From Amorphophallus konjac (taxonomy: Eukaryota; Streptophyta; Magnoliopsida; Alismatales; Araceae), in NCBI GenBank assembly GCA_022559845.1, contig CM040120.1:310656740-310720739 (forward strand): DNA of 64,000 nucleotides, in the 5' to 3' direction. This document shows positions 35,401 to 45,636 of this stretch, in pieces. The position numbers and the translations under genes were made by a program. The notes beneath the pieces were generated by a model, which was given only the letters and a program-made list of their open reading frames with translations, had not been told where the DNA came from and made no database searches. Every line of letters starts with the position of its first letter. The first letter of the stretch is position 1.

Positions 35401-36193
35401 TCCTAAGTTGGTTCTTCATACCCTCCCAAGTATCAATAGGCTCTTCCCGCCTAATCCTTCTTAGACCCTCTTGGTTTAACCAATAAGTTTTGGCTAATTT
35501 GATGAGATATATTTTGGCCAACCTTACCCTCCTTTGGTCGGACATAGGGTACCACTCAAAGTATTGGTCCATGGCGGTTTCCCATTCTAAGTAGACACTT
35601 GGTTCATGGGAACCATCAAAGTTTGGGGCATCTACTTTAATCATCCTTAAGAGAGGGTCATCCGGGTCGTCCCATGGACACCTTTCATGAATTGGATGGT
35701 GGCGGGGTCTCTCATGGTCATGGTAAGGGTCAAGATCCAAGTCCTCCCTATAAATTTCAGCATGTGGATGATGGGCTCTTGGTCCATGGTTCCTTGGATG
35801 GAACTCATCCCTATGAGGCTCAACATGTGGAGGGTGGACTCTTGGGTCATTGTTCCTTGGGTGGAACTCATTCCTATGCAATTCACCATGTGGTGGATGG
35901 ACTCTTGGTTCATTATTCCTTGGATGAGGGTCTTCCCTATGAGGCTCAACATGTGGAGGGTGGACTCTAGGCTCATTGTTCCGTGGGTGGAACTCATGTT
36001 CTTCTAGCCGAGCAATTCGAGTGGTAAGGGACTCAAGTTGGGCAAGAATGTTTGTAAGGGCAGCATCTACTATATTCATTTGGCCTTGAGGTTCCTCCCT
36101 AGGAGCATCTTGATTGAGTTGAGGATTGGGATCCATGGGTGGATTTGAAGATGATGGATCGGATCGGTAACTAGCACCACTACGGGCGGACAT
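32476..36193 (-). pseudogene. W gag and 5' part of pol (broken)
   Basis: The start at 36193 (MSARSGASYRS) matches the start of U Gag (MTTRSGTHYQG); an in-frame ATG lies upstream at 36232. Order: Gag with four tandem 21-residue His/Pro-rich repeats (35739-35990) and a capsid-like part (DQYFEWYPMSD), CCHC knuckle CFRCQGFGHFAGKC, protease [10 protein letters not shown], reverse transcriptase (YFDDILIYS), RNase H ([12 protein letters not shown]), and a linker up to CIPRTSLR, where U interrupts. Breaks: TAA at 35351-35353, 34658-34660, 33383-33385 and 33251-33253, and a frameshift near 32660. Compared with U, each of the four stops stands where U has CAA. Reverse transcriptase keeps the YxDD box. 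The element cannot encode an intact polyprotein. Confidence 0.93.
35739..35990 (-). repeat. 63-bp coding minisatellite in W gag (four units)
   Basis: Four units of 21 residues starting HPRNNEPRVHPPH, HPRNNEPRVHPPH, HPRNNDPRVHPPH and HPRNHGPRAHHPH, in frame. U Gag has a single shorter counterpart (DPPPHVEP) at the same place. Confidence 0.9.
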
Positions 36194-36274
36194 GCAAGAC
36201 AAGGGGCAAATGATATTGGACACACAATGCAAAGGTCCTAGGACTTAGACTTGATAGAGATAAGTCAAAGACTT

Positions 36275-36286
36275 GCTCTGATACCA
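36275..36286 (-). other. Primer-binding site of W (initiator tRNA-Met)
   Basis: The minus strand reads TGGTATCAGAGC, two bases from the right LTR. Confidence 0.93.
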
Positions 36287-36288
36287 AT

Positions 36289-38653
36289 TGATGTGACACA
36301 ACCTAAGACTTAGGCAAGCAAGCACATTCACAATCAAAAGGGCCAATTTTGGGCCACCACTCTCCCGTCGCTCACCCAAGCCCGGGGTGACTTGGCAATG
36401 CCAAGTGGAGGATGTGGGGTTGGGCCCTTGCTGGTAGCGGGCCAGCAAGGCCAAGACTTGATTCCCAATGGATGTGGAAGCCCAATTCAATGGGCCGACC
36501 AAGTGCCAAAGGCACCGATTTCACTCTTCCCACGGTGATCACTCAAGGCAACGGGGCTTGAGGATCGAGCACTCACTCTCACGGCCAGCGAAACTAAGAA
36601 GTAATATTGAAAGACAAGCACAATAAGCAAGCTTTTAGAGCACTTACTCGACCGGTTTGAAGAAACCGATCCCGTTCGAAGACGAGGGCGAGCGGGGAGG
36701 CGGTGGATCCCCACACGCCGCACCGGGGTAGCTTGACCTACCCAAATGATTACAATACTACACCTCTCACAGGAGGGGGATCTTGGGGTGGGGGTTAAGG
36801 TATATTACATCTAATACTACCTCCACACAGGGAGGGGGCCTTCAGCCGGCCAAGCGGGGAGGGGAAATTGAGAAAGGAACACCGAAGGTGGAGGTTGCCA
36901 ATTCTGCTCACATTCTGTGGATGCTGACAGCTGAGTGGAGATCTGACTGCTGCGGCTGCTAACGATTTGTTTTGGGGACGAAACCACCTGGAGAAGCTTA
37001 GTAGGAGGCCAGGGAAGTCGTCCAATTTTTGTTGGTTTCTTCTGACGCCGATGCTGAGCAGGATGGAGGCCCGAACAGGGAGGCAGACTCTCGGACTGGC
37101 AGCTTCTGATTTCTAGCAGTAGGTTGCAGAGGGTGCCCCGACAGCTCCCGAACTCGGAATCAAGCACCGTTGGAGTTGTTGGAACTGTGGAGGAGTCATC
37201 TTTGCAGCAAAACTAACGGGGAAACCAAACAATGCCAGAGAACATCAGGGGGCTCTGAACAATGATGACAGGTCGATGAAGACTGTGGGTCATAGATTGG
37301 CGTAGCTGAGGGAGAAAAATGAGAACTGTGGATCACGAACGCCAAATGAAGTTCTGTTTCTTGATTCTGGAAGTAGACTAGGCGATGAAGAACTTTGAAG
37401 AAGATCTCTTGGACTGATTCCTCCGGGGTTCGTCGTGGAAGAGCTTTTAATCTGGCTCAGGTCCTCAGCAGAGGCAGAACTGTGCGGTTGTGGGAGAATG
37501 GAGCTCCTGGGCAGCATACAACTCGGATGAAGATGAAACCACTTCTGTTGCGAAGGAGACTGGTAGACGCTTCCAACAATATCTATTGGGTCTTCAAACT
37601 CGTTCGGAGGAAGTCGTGGTGGCCGCTGCAAGTTGCTTATTCACCTACAACTTCTGGACTGCCAGCAGCATCTTTGACATAGCCTTCAAATGACCTAAAA
37701 AGAAGAAGAGGGGGTGGTATATGGTGAAGGGGTGGATGAAGAATGGTGGAGGGGAGGTATGGGAGGTGTGGAGGAGTGCTAAAGGTGGAGGGGAGGTGGA
37801 GGAAGAGGGGAGGTCGCAGGGTTTCAGCTGGAGGGAGAGGGGCGGGGTGTGCAAGGGGTGGAGGAGAATGGAGGGGGAGAGGGGCGAACTAACCTAATGG
37901 AGATGGAGGGGGGCGGCCAAAACAATTGGAGGGAAGGTCATTTCAAATTCAAAATGGCCTTGGAAGTTGGGAGGTTGTGTGGGGAAGAGGAATGGGTGTG
38001 TTGGAATGGGGAAGATAGTGTTGGAATGTGGAAGATAGTATTGGAATGTGGAAGATTCTTCCTTGGGACTAGGGGGTGGAGTAATGGTGGCTATGGGAAG
38101 TGGAGGGGCTTTAATGGGGTAGGTGGGGGTTGGAGGTGGTTGGGAGGGGAGGAGAGAGAGAGGGGGGCGAACCTAGGAGAGAGAAAGAGGGATAGAGAGA
38201 GAGGTTGGGTGGGGAATCACTCCCCTAGGGCTTCTCACCCAACTATAGGATTCACTCCACTAGAACTAAGTTTGAACACACAAATGGAAATCTTTTGTAT
38301 TGAATCATTCATTAGTCCAAAATGAAGGAAATGAGGCCCTATATATAGGCAACTCACATTTTACAATAAGACCCTGACAAAAGACTCAATGACAAATAAC
38401 CGAGGGGTAGGGGGTGCTCTTGGGCTAAGCCCAATGAATTGGGCCCAATAGCAACCTAATGACACACAAACTTAGGAAAATAAGCATGAGACCTAGAGAC
38501 ATGACTCAAATAAAATGAAAATTACATCAAATGACTCAAATAGAAAGCACAAACAGGATAATTGGGCCTTTATAGAGAGAGGCCCGAACTCAAACGACGC
38601 CGGAGTGTGAAGACGACCCTAGCCAAAGGGAGTTGTGGATGATGCCTCCATCA
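36289..38653 (-). repeat. 5' LTR of W (element sense)
   Basis: 2365 bp, uninterrupted. TATATATA at 38340-38347. It shares with U LTRs the promoter block and the CTTGGCCGGCTGAAGG block (about 36841-36856 on the complement). It holds sense-strand open frames at 37290-37631 and 36817-37167 related to the U LTR frame. Confidence 0.94.
38340..38347 (-). promoter_or_regulatory. Core promoter (TATA) of W 5' LTR
   Basis: TATATATA within a GCCTATATATAGGGCC-type context on the minus strand, matching the U promoter block. Confidence 0.6.
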
Positions 38654-38658
38654 GGATG
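38654..38658. other. Target-site duplication of W (GGATG), right copy
   Basis: Pairs with 15184-15188; the X LTR resumes directly after it. Confidence 0.95.
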
Positions 38659-40225
38659 ACTCCATCCCGAGCCGACGAAGGGTGCCCCATCGCACAGATT
38701 CAAGAACTTGTGATGATTTTCAAAAAGTGGAGGTGAAGTTAGGAGGGCAAACGATGATCAAATCCAGCAAATGAGGAACCAAAATGAAGCTTATACTTCC
38801 CTCTATAGCCTGGGGTCGAAGGGTTGAGTTGACGATCCGACATGGCTTCGCCCCAGGTCGAAGAAGAGCCCCCCATCGCGCAGGCGAACTGGGTAGGTTT
38901 ATATAGAAATCTACTGAAACCTAGAAGTTTCCATCGAGATTATAGGAGATAGAGTCCACCAAATCTTGAGATCTAGGGATCAATCTCGAGATAATAGATA
39001 GGATAAGAGCTAGGAACAAACGTGACTCTTTTTGGTGCAAGGATCTGGAAGATAGAGTCCTTGGAAGGTGGCCCCGGTGCCCAATCTGGAAGAGTTTGTG
39101 ACACGAAAATGCATAAAAACCTGATATTGCGGCCAAGATTCCCACGAATATATTCCACTAAATTTTGAGTTATATGGCTTGAACTCGAGATAATAGTGGT
39201 GGCAAGAGGCAGAAACAAACGAGAAGTGATTTGATGGAATATTCGAGAAGATAGAGCCTTAGAAAGGTGACCCCGGCGAACAGAAATCAACCTTAGAGTC
39301 TAGCGGCGAAGAAAACGGAGTTCAAGAACTTTTGGACTCTTTGCTATATGAATGGTCACATGATAGACCATTCAATGAATCGGGCGGTCTAGGGGTAGAC
39401 CACCCAATGCACCATGGGGCGATCGGGAGACTTTTGGCACAAAAAATGAATAAACGGTCATCCACAGACCGTTTTTTGACATAAGCGGTCTCAAGAAGAC
39501 CATTTTTTGACATTTCAAAATTAATAAAAATAAAATAAAAATAAAAAATTTACTATTCACACAGTCAACTGTTGACCGTTTATCATGTTAAGCGGTCCAC
39601 ATTGGACCGTATGAACATTAACGGTCAACAGTTGACCGTTTATCAAGGTTTGGCTGCAAAGGTCACGCGACTTTTGAAATCGGCAAATCTCTTGAAAATG
39701 GTGCAGAATTCGAAAAAGTGGTAGAAGACGAAATTGTAGATAACTGAAAGATGAACAACTTTTATGAAGAGAACAAGATTAAAAGATGATCAGAAGAGAG
39801 AGAAAATAGGGTGAGAATAGTGAAAAAGATTGAGGATTGAAAACGGTGGAGAACTGGATAATGGCGTTGAAGAAGAAAATGTAGGGCTTTAAAAATGGAA
39901 CAACTTTGGTGAAGGATACTTAATAAATAGAGGAAAGAAAGAGGATGAAAAAGGACCACTTTTCAAGACTGTGCAGCGAAAGGGGCCGCATTCCTGAGGG
40001 AAGTCGACCTAAATGGGACGTAAGTCGACTTGGAAGGCCGGAAGGTGATAGAATAGGCTCCAAGGCTCTAAGAAATGATGATCTCTAATGATCAAAGAGA
40101 ATGGAACAATGAAATGGGCTCGAAATCCATCCAAGGAACGCTCCAAAATAACGGTTAATTTGGGACATCAAAAATGATGAACAATAGAAATGACACAACT
40201 TGTCGGCTAAAAACGGGTGTCAACA
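38659..40225 (-). repeat. Left LTR of X, part 2
   Basis: Aligns with about 61102-62490. It ends TGTCAACA at 40225. It contains a minus-strand TATATAAA at 38898-38905 (copy at 61342-61349) and a cluster of ACGGTC/GACCGT inverted repeats at 39350-39640. Near 40000 a GTCGACCTAA...TAAGTCGAC inverted repeat occurs. Confidence 0.88.
39350..39645. repeat. Inverted-repeat cluster in X LTR (left copy)
   Basis: Units include GAATGGTC/GACCATTC (39350-39373), GGCGGTCT/AGACCACC just after it, ACGGTC...GACCGT near 39456, GCGGTCT...AGACCA near 39484, GTCAACTGTTGAC near 39562, GCGGTCC...GGACCG near 39592, and ACGGTCAACAGTTGACCGT near 39620. The right LTR repeats the cluster at 61776-62080 with a few arm changes. 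Confidence 0.85.
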
Positions 40226-41854
40226 GATGTCCCTCCATGATGTCCGCTTTGTAAGGGAACGAGCGAAAGCGACGCGGAGGCGAAATGGAAAGGAGATGGA
40301 GTGAAAGCGACAGCGATGTGAAATGGAGATGACACGGACATGAAGCGGAGTGAACTGATAAGCAGGCATCAAGGAAACAGACACCTGTTACAACCAACAA
40401 GCGATAGGAATTCTCACAAAATCGTTAAACTAACCACCAGGACTGGATGACAAGAACGAGACATGTCTGGAGAACTAAACTAACAGGAAAAAAAGAAACA
40501 CGACCAGCCTCATCGGGGACACAATCCACAGACGATGAGTGGGTAGGAAAGGAACATAACGTAAAAAGTAGGAGAAATATAACTGAGATAAAATCCAGAC
40601 AAGAATCAGCAGACCAACCAGACCAAGCGGCAAGATTAGAGAAATCGTTTAAATTCAGAGTGGAATGAGAATCTCTTATCCAAGTGAATTGAAGTGTAAT
40701 TAACCATTGCTGGGGAACAACCTTGAGAGAATCACGAGGCGTGAATGCTCAAAATGATATGATGCATGTTGGGCTAAAATAAAGAAATCATCAAAATGAA
40801 TGCAAAGAAAGGATAAAATAGAAAGTACTCAAGGATAATATTGCTAGACCGAGACAAGATGGGGTCAAGAGTCATCTTGCAACCACGGCGTACGAGACAG
40901 AGTCCATCATCCCCCACTCAACTTGACCGAGCAGCTTATCCAACGATTAATCGTATGCTCCTAGATCATCATCGTTTTTGTTAAAGGGGAACATCAGATC
41001 CCAGAACATACGGGTAATCAGCAGGTCCTTGAGAGGCTATAGTAATGTATATACTATATAGTAATGCAACAGTGAGAAGGGATAGAGAGCCATACCTGAC
41101 TTATATGTCAAGCGAAGCGGCATTTTTTGGATTTTCTGATTTTCAATTTTTTATGGAGTTTCAAATAAGACAATAAACAAACATGAACATAACAAGCATG
41201 AACATAACGAAGATAACATAACGATTAACTGAATGACAGACAACACAACATAACATAACGATCAGACGAATGGAAAATAATACCTCAAGACAAACAAGCA
41301 CATATGCAATGGCATGAACAAACCACATGTATGCGCGGCGAGCATGGTGGGACAAGATAACAATGTCTTGGGATAACACACAGTTGGGATAAGAATATGA
41401 GGGACGACCACACGGTTGGGACAAGACACGGGACGTAGAGGGATGACTAACAACATATGCAAGACACTAACAACATGCGGCGAGGACAAAAATAACATGT
41501 GTGGGACGACACAGTTGGACATAAACACGTGACAAGGACACGACGAGACAAAAGACATGACAAATACACTCTTCAATCAAAGCCCAAGATCAGATGAAGT
41601 AGAACCGCCAGGTTCATAATCGTGAGGTAGAGCCCTCTAATAAAGATATGATGAGATAAATCTGAGAAGGACACAAGCTTCAGAATAGATCGAGAGAGTG
41701 CATTGAAGAAGAGAACAGATCAGAAGATGGGAACATGATGCAAAACGAGAGATAGAGCAAGGAAACATGAAGCATCGGCAACTGGCACACTTAACAAACA
41801 GATCACGTATCTGTCCTTAAAACAAATGCAAATGCATGAAAAAGAAAACAAAAG

Positions 41855-42090
41855 ACACATTTTTTTAGATTTTTTGAATTTTCTTTTTTTTTGGGATTTC
41901 AACAGTATTTCGTTTTTTAGATTTTTGAAGTATTTGATTTTTTTAGGTTTTTGTAATATTTAATTTTTTTTGAAATTTTAAAGTATTTGACTTTTTTTGG
42001 ATTTTTGACAATATTTAAATTTTTTGGATTTTTTTGACGTATTTGATTTTTTTAGACTTTTGGTAATATTTGAATTTTTTTTAGATTTTG
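41855..42090. repeat. Degenerate T-rich tandem repeat
   Basis: Repeated units of about 28-35 bp built as TTTTTTAGATTTTTGAAGTATTTGA with variations. Confidence 0.75.
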
Positions 42091-42473
42091 ACATAGTAAT
42101 CCGCAGCACCTAAAGACGGGCTCAAACTACTAGCTAGGGATCGTCGTTCCTACCCCTTTCATTAAATGCTTCCCTTAAGCAGGGCGTGGATGTGAGGGTG
42201 GCTTACCACAACAAACCGCTTCTAAAGAACGGTGCCCCTACTACAGCCATACCCGGGATACAACCCAGCCTAAGAGGGAGAAGTAGAAGAAAAATTGGGG
42301 ACAAGCTTTATGCAGGATGGGAGATATCTAGACTCGAATTCCTTTCAAGGCACTACCCCTCAAAGAGATAGCCTGTTGCACCGGGACTTTGTGTTTTTGA
42401 TTTTTAGAACCATATTTATCAGGCACGCATGCGACCGGACTCATGACGTCCCGTGGGGAACTATACTGCCACT

Positions 42474-42478
42474 CTTGC
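42474..42478. other. Target-site duplication of Z (CTTGC), left copy
   Basis: CTTGC here and at 53052-53056 flank Z exactly. Confidence 0.95.
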
Positions 42479-42600
42479 TGTAGCAACCCGTATAAAATTA
42501 AAAGAAATAAATTAAGACAAATTGAAATAAACTAAAAGATTAAGTGAACAAATGAAAAAAAAAGGGTTGAAACAAGAAGAACAAAGCCCTGATAAAATTA

Positions 42601-42820
42601 ACGCCTTGGAGCAAGGCGCTACTTGACAAGAAACGCCCTCACCTAAGGCGTGTTTTTGAGAAAGGACGCCCACATTTCAAGGCGTCAGATCTTAAACAAC
42701 CAAAATTACATAAAAAGGCAAGTATTTGAAACGCCCTTTGCTTGGACGCGTTTCCACAAGAAACGACGCATGCCAAGGCGTCAATTTAAAATTCGACGCC
42801 CTAGAATAAGGCGTTAATTC
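42601..42820 (+). repeat. Inverted-repeat cluster 1 in Z LTR
   Basis: Six units: ACGCCTTG/CAAGGCG (42601-42619), ACGCC/GGCGT (42633-42651), GACGCC/GGCGTC (42665-42686), then units near 42730, 42762 and 42795 (GACGCCCTAGAATAAGGCGT). Most are followed by AATTT or TTTTT. The copy in the right LTR starts near 50189. Confidence 0.85.
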
Positions 42821-42958
42821 CATTCCAGTTTCGTTCGAACCGGGAACTTATCCGGGGTAAGTTGATAACTATGGGAAAGAGTTCGAATGTAGTAAGGACT
42901 CTATCATGGAAGTATTACTTCCAATCAAACTCTAGCCCTAATAGGACCCCAAAAATCT

Positions 42959-42966
42959 TATAAATA
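42959..42966 (+). promoter_or_regulatory. TATA box candidate of Z 5' LTR
   Basis: TATAAATA between the two inverted-repeat clusters; copy at 50547-50554. Element A has the same box in a similar context. Confidence 0.6.
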
Positions 42967-43472
42967 CTCTCCTGTTTAACCCTCGTACGCTATTTGGCGT
43001 TCGAATTCTTCAAAGGTATGTAACGAACAGTATGTCTTCTCTGCCTTCGATTCATGAAGAATCACTGATTCTTATTCTTCTTCTCTTCTTACAGGTTAAG
43101 AAGATTATCGTTGTGAAGAACAAAAGGGTAAGTTCTTCTTTCCTCTACCTTCAGTCAAGTATTATGAAGAAAAATACTGATGTTTCGTATATATATATTC
43201 CTCTGTAGGAAAAGCTCTCTACCTGAAGAAACGAAGTGTTCTTCATCTACGTTCTTTTCATCAAAGCCATCGTTCAGTAGCAGTTCCATCTAGTTCAGGA
43301 GTCTCTGTTCTTCTTATCAATCTCTTCACGTTTCTCCATCCAGATTATTGCCCAAGGTAGGTTTTCTCAAGACACTGTAGCCCAAACAAAGTAATTCAAA
43401 ATATATACTAGCATGGCATGCATGTACATGGTTTATTATAGTATTAAAGTATTTTCTGTAATATCTTGAAAG

Positions 43473-44055
43473 AAACGCCCATGACAAGGGCGCTAATTTA
43501 AAGAAACGACCTGCCCAAGGTCGTCAATTACAGATTTGACGCCCTGCCCTGTAGGCGTCAATTTCATGCAATTTTCTGTAAATAATAAATACCCACGTTT
43601 AAAAATTAAATATCTATAAAATCCTGAAACTAATGTAATGCATGAACTTACCTGTGAAGTCCTGCTATTTTTCTTGTCATGATTATATACCTTGTCTCCT
43701 GAAAGTTTATTATCCTGAAATTCATAAAAATTCCTGGAAACTGTGAATTCACGACCTGAATCAGGTCGTTTCTTATTGAACCCACGCCGCATACTAGGGC
43801 GTAAATTTAATTGTAACGCCCCTTCCCAGGGTGCGTTTTTGATAAACTCCTGAAATTATATATCCTGTGAAAATATTGTAAATAAAAGGACGCCTGACAG
43901 AGTAGGCGTCAAATTTAAATAAAACGACCCTGCACATGGCGTGTTTTTGATGAAATAATGAATTATTGAAATTCCTGCAAAATAGGAAAAATAGATGAAC
44001 GCCCTTATCTAAGGCGTTAATTACTTGAGTAGTGACTTTACTTAAGTCGTTATTT
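43473..44055 (+). repeat. Inverted-repeat cluster 2 in Z LTR
   Basis: About ten units: ACGACC/GGTCGT (43506-43524), GACGCC/GGCGTC (43538-43559), ACGACCTGA/TCAGGTCGT (43751-43769), ACGCC/GGGCGT (about 43783), ACGCCCC (about 43817), GACGCC/GGCGTC (43889-43910), ACGACCC (about 43923), AACGCC/GGCGTT (43998-44018), GTGACTTtacttAAGTCGT (about 44033). Copies are at 51061-51645. The cluster lies downstream of the TATA box, so it would be transcribed. Confidence 0.85.
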
Positions 44056-45469
44056 TCCTATAAAAATGTTTTTACCGGTTTCTGATAAACGATGGTTTCA
44101 GTATATCTATATATATGTATATCGGCACTATATCTCCACTCCGTGAGTATAGTCCCACGTTTTCATGATGTTTTATCGATCACCCTCAATTCTCATTGAC
44201 ATACGAGCTCTCCATTGGACATTCGTTCCTTTGGACAAGCAAGTTAGTCAGAGAGACCTCCGTAAGACTCCTCGCCGCCTTGGATTCCCTCAAGGCTGAC
44301 TGAGCTGGTTGTACCCTAAAAACCCATTACACTATTGAATGCCATGTCACTCCAAAGAAACATGGTATACCGGCCCTTATGATATGCAAAGAGTATATCA
44401 TGAGAATTCTTAATGGGATGATGATATCATGACATTTGTTTATGTTCATGTGGACCTCAATTCTATAAAAAGAATGTCCATACTTGTTTGTCATGGTACC
44501 CGAGTTAAGGGGAACCTAATTCCACCTAGTTTCATCGATAAATTGTGTTTATACCGTTATTATCGCCTCTCTATGTGCAATGTTATATTTTGGACTCCAT
44601 TCTCTCAAAGTTATCCTACGTATCTACAAGCTTAAAATGTTGAAATTCCATATTGGCTACATATATATACAAGAGTGGATGTCAAAAATACATGATAAAT
44701 GCCTGCGCATATAGGGCCCGATCTAGTCCTGGGGGGAGCACCCGAAAGTACTTGTGCCCATGGGAGTTGAATGATAAGGTATCTGGCATTATACCGAGTG
44801 CATGACTAGCTTGATTGGACATTCCACACAAATCTTGTACTTGACTCGTGCTTGACATGACATGAATTGCGTGACCCGAGAAAGGGTAATTACTTGCTTG
44901 CTTGATACATGATAGCCAAAGTTCTTGACATGACTTGCTAAAAAGTACTTGCTTGAATATCTGTTATCTTTTCTTGAAAGCTCATGACTAGTTCATCTTG
45001 CTGTCTTATTGATAAATTCTCTCTCTATCTTGTCATTTTATGCGAGCATGCATAGCTATAGTACATTCATGAAAAATGTAATTACTTAAACCCCTTGCTA
45101 AGCGCTTGAGATACAATTTCCTACTGAGCGTTCGCTCACTCCGTGTTTGTCCCTTACTTTTCAGGTAAGTCCGACGAAGAAGGTCAAACTGATGGGGAAA
45201 GTCAAGAGTGAAAGAGCTAGAGCTTTTCCAAGTGTCATCTAGTCTTTTTCCTATTTTCTTGAGTCAACTATGTACTTTTCCTTTTTAATTGAATAGAGTA
45301 TTGGATTTGTAATAGTCTATCCATTATGAAATAAAGGATTGGGTTATCTTTCTATTTTTGTGCATCTCTGTTTTGGTGTCGAATGCACTACCACTCTGAT
45401 TGACATGATTGATATAAACTCGTCGTGCATATCCGAGTATCTTCCGCGCTCGGGGCGTGACGGTTTTTA

Positions 45470-45482
45470 TGGTATCAGAGCC
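45470..45482 (+). other. Primer-binding site of Z (initiator tRNA-Met)
   Basis: TGGTATCAGAGCC, seven bases after the 5' LTR. Confidence 0.95.
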
Positions 45483-45636
45483 TAGGGTATTCAATTCCTA
45501 GGAAACCCAAGTCCAAGGATAGGTTTTAACCCTTTAACCAGTGAGATTGGGTAGAACCAAGGGTTACAGTTAACATAGAATGCTAGTCTTTAAGATACAA
45601 ATCACGTATTAATCTAGTTATTATAATTGTAGGATA

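Larger units (their letters stand above)
15189..38653 (-). mobile_element. Ty3/gypsy chromovirus W, nested in the X LTR
   Basis: A full element with LTRs at 15189-21401 (interrupted by V) and 36289-38653, both starting TGA(A/T)GTGACAC and ending CTCCATCA, with a perfect GGATG duplication. The primer site (initiator tRNA-Met) is at 36275-36286. The polypurine tract beside the left LTR (about 21402-21412) reads CCAGGGGATT on the minus strand, like that of U. The coding region runs from 36193 down to 32476 and continues after U from 22760 to about 21338. W and U are sister families: proteins, LTR blocks and promoter region align. Confidence 0.93.
40226..42478 (-). other. X internal region, 3' side (element sense), no pol found
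   Basis: 2.25 kb between the X LTR and element Z. No domain of protease, reverse transcriptase or integrase is visible on either strand. The part next to the LTR (GGAGGGACATC on the minus strand) may be the polypurine tract. A T-rich degenerate repeat occupies 41855-42090. The remaining sequence is unremarkable. Confidence 0.6.
42479..45462 (+). repeat. 5' LTR of Z
   Basis: 2984 bp starting TGTAGCAACCCG. TATAAATA at 42959-42966. About 16 short inverted repeats lie in two clusters (42601-42820 and 43473-44055). The U5-side segment (from about 44120) is related to A LTRs, including GTCCCACGTTTTCA and the CTCCGTAAGACTCCTCG block. Confidence 0.96.

Noticed and set aside
41161..41576. Hydrophobic minus-strand open frames as membrane proteins
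   Set aside because: They come from low-complexity GACA/ACAT-rich DNA read in reverse, with no start context or conservation.
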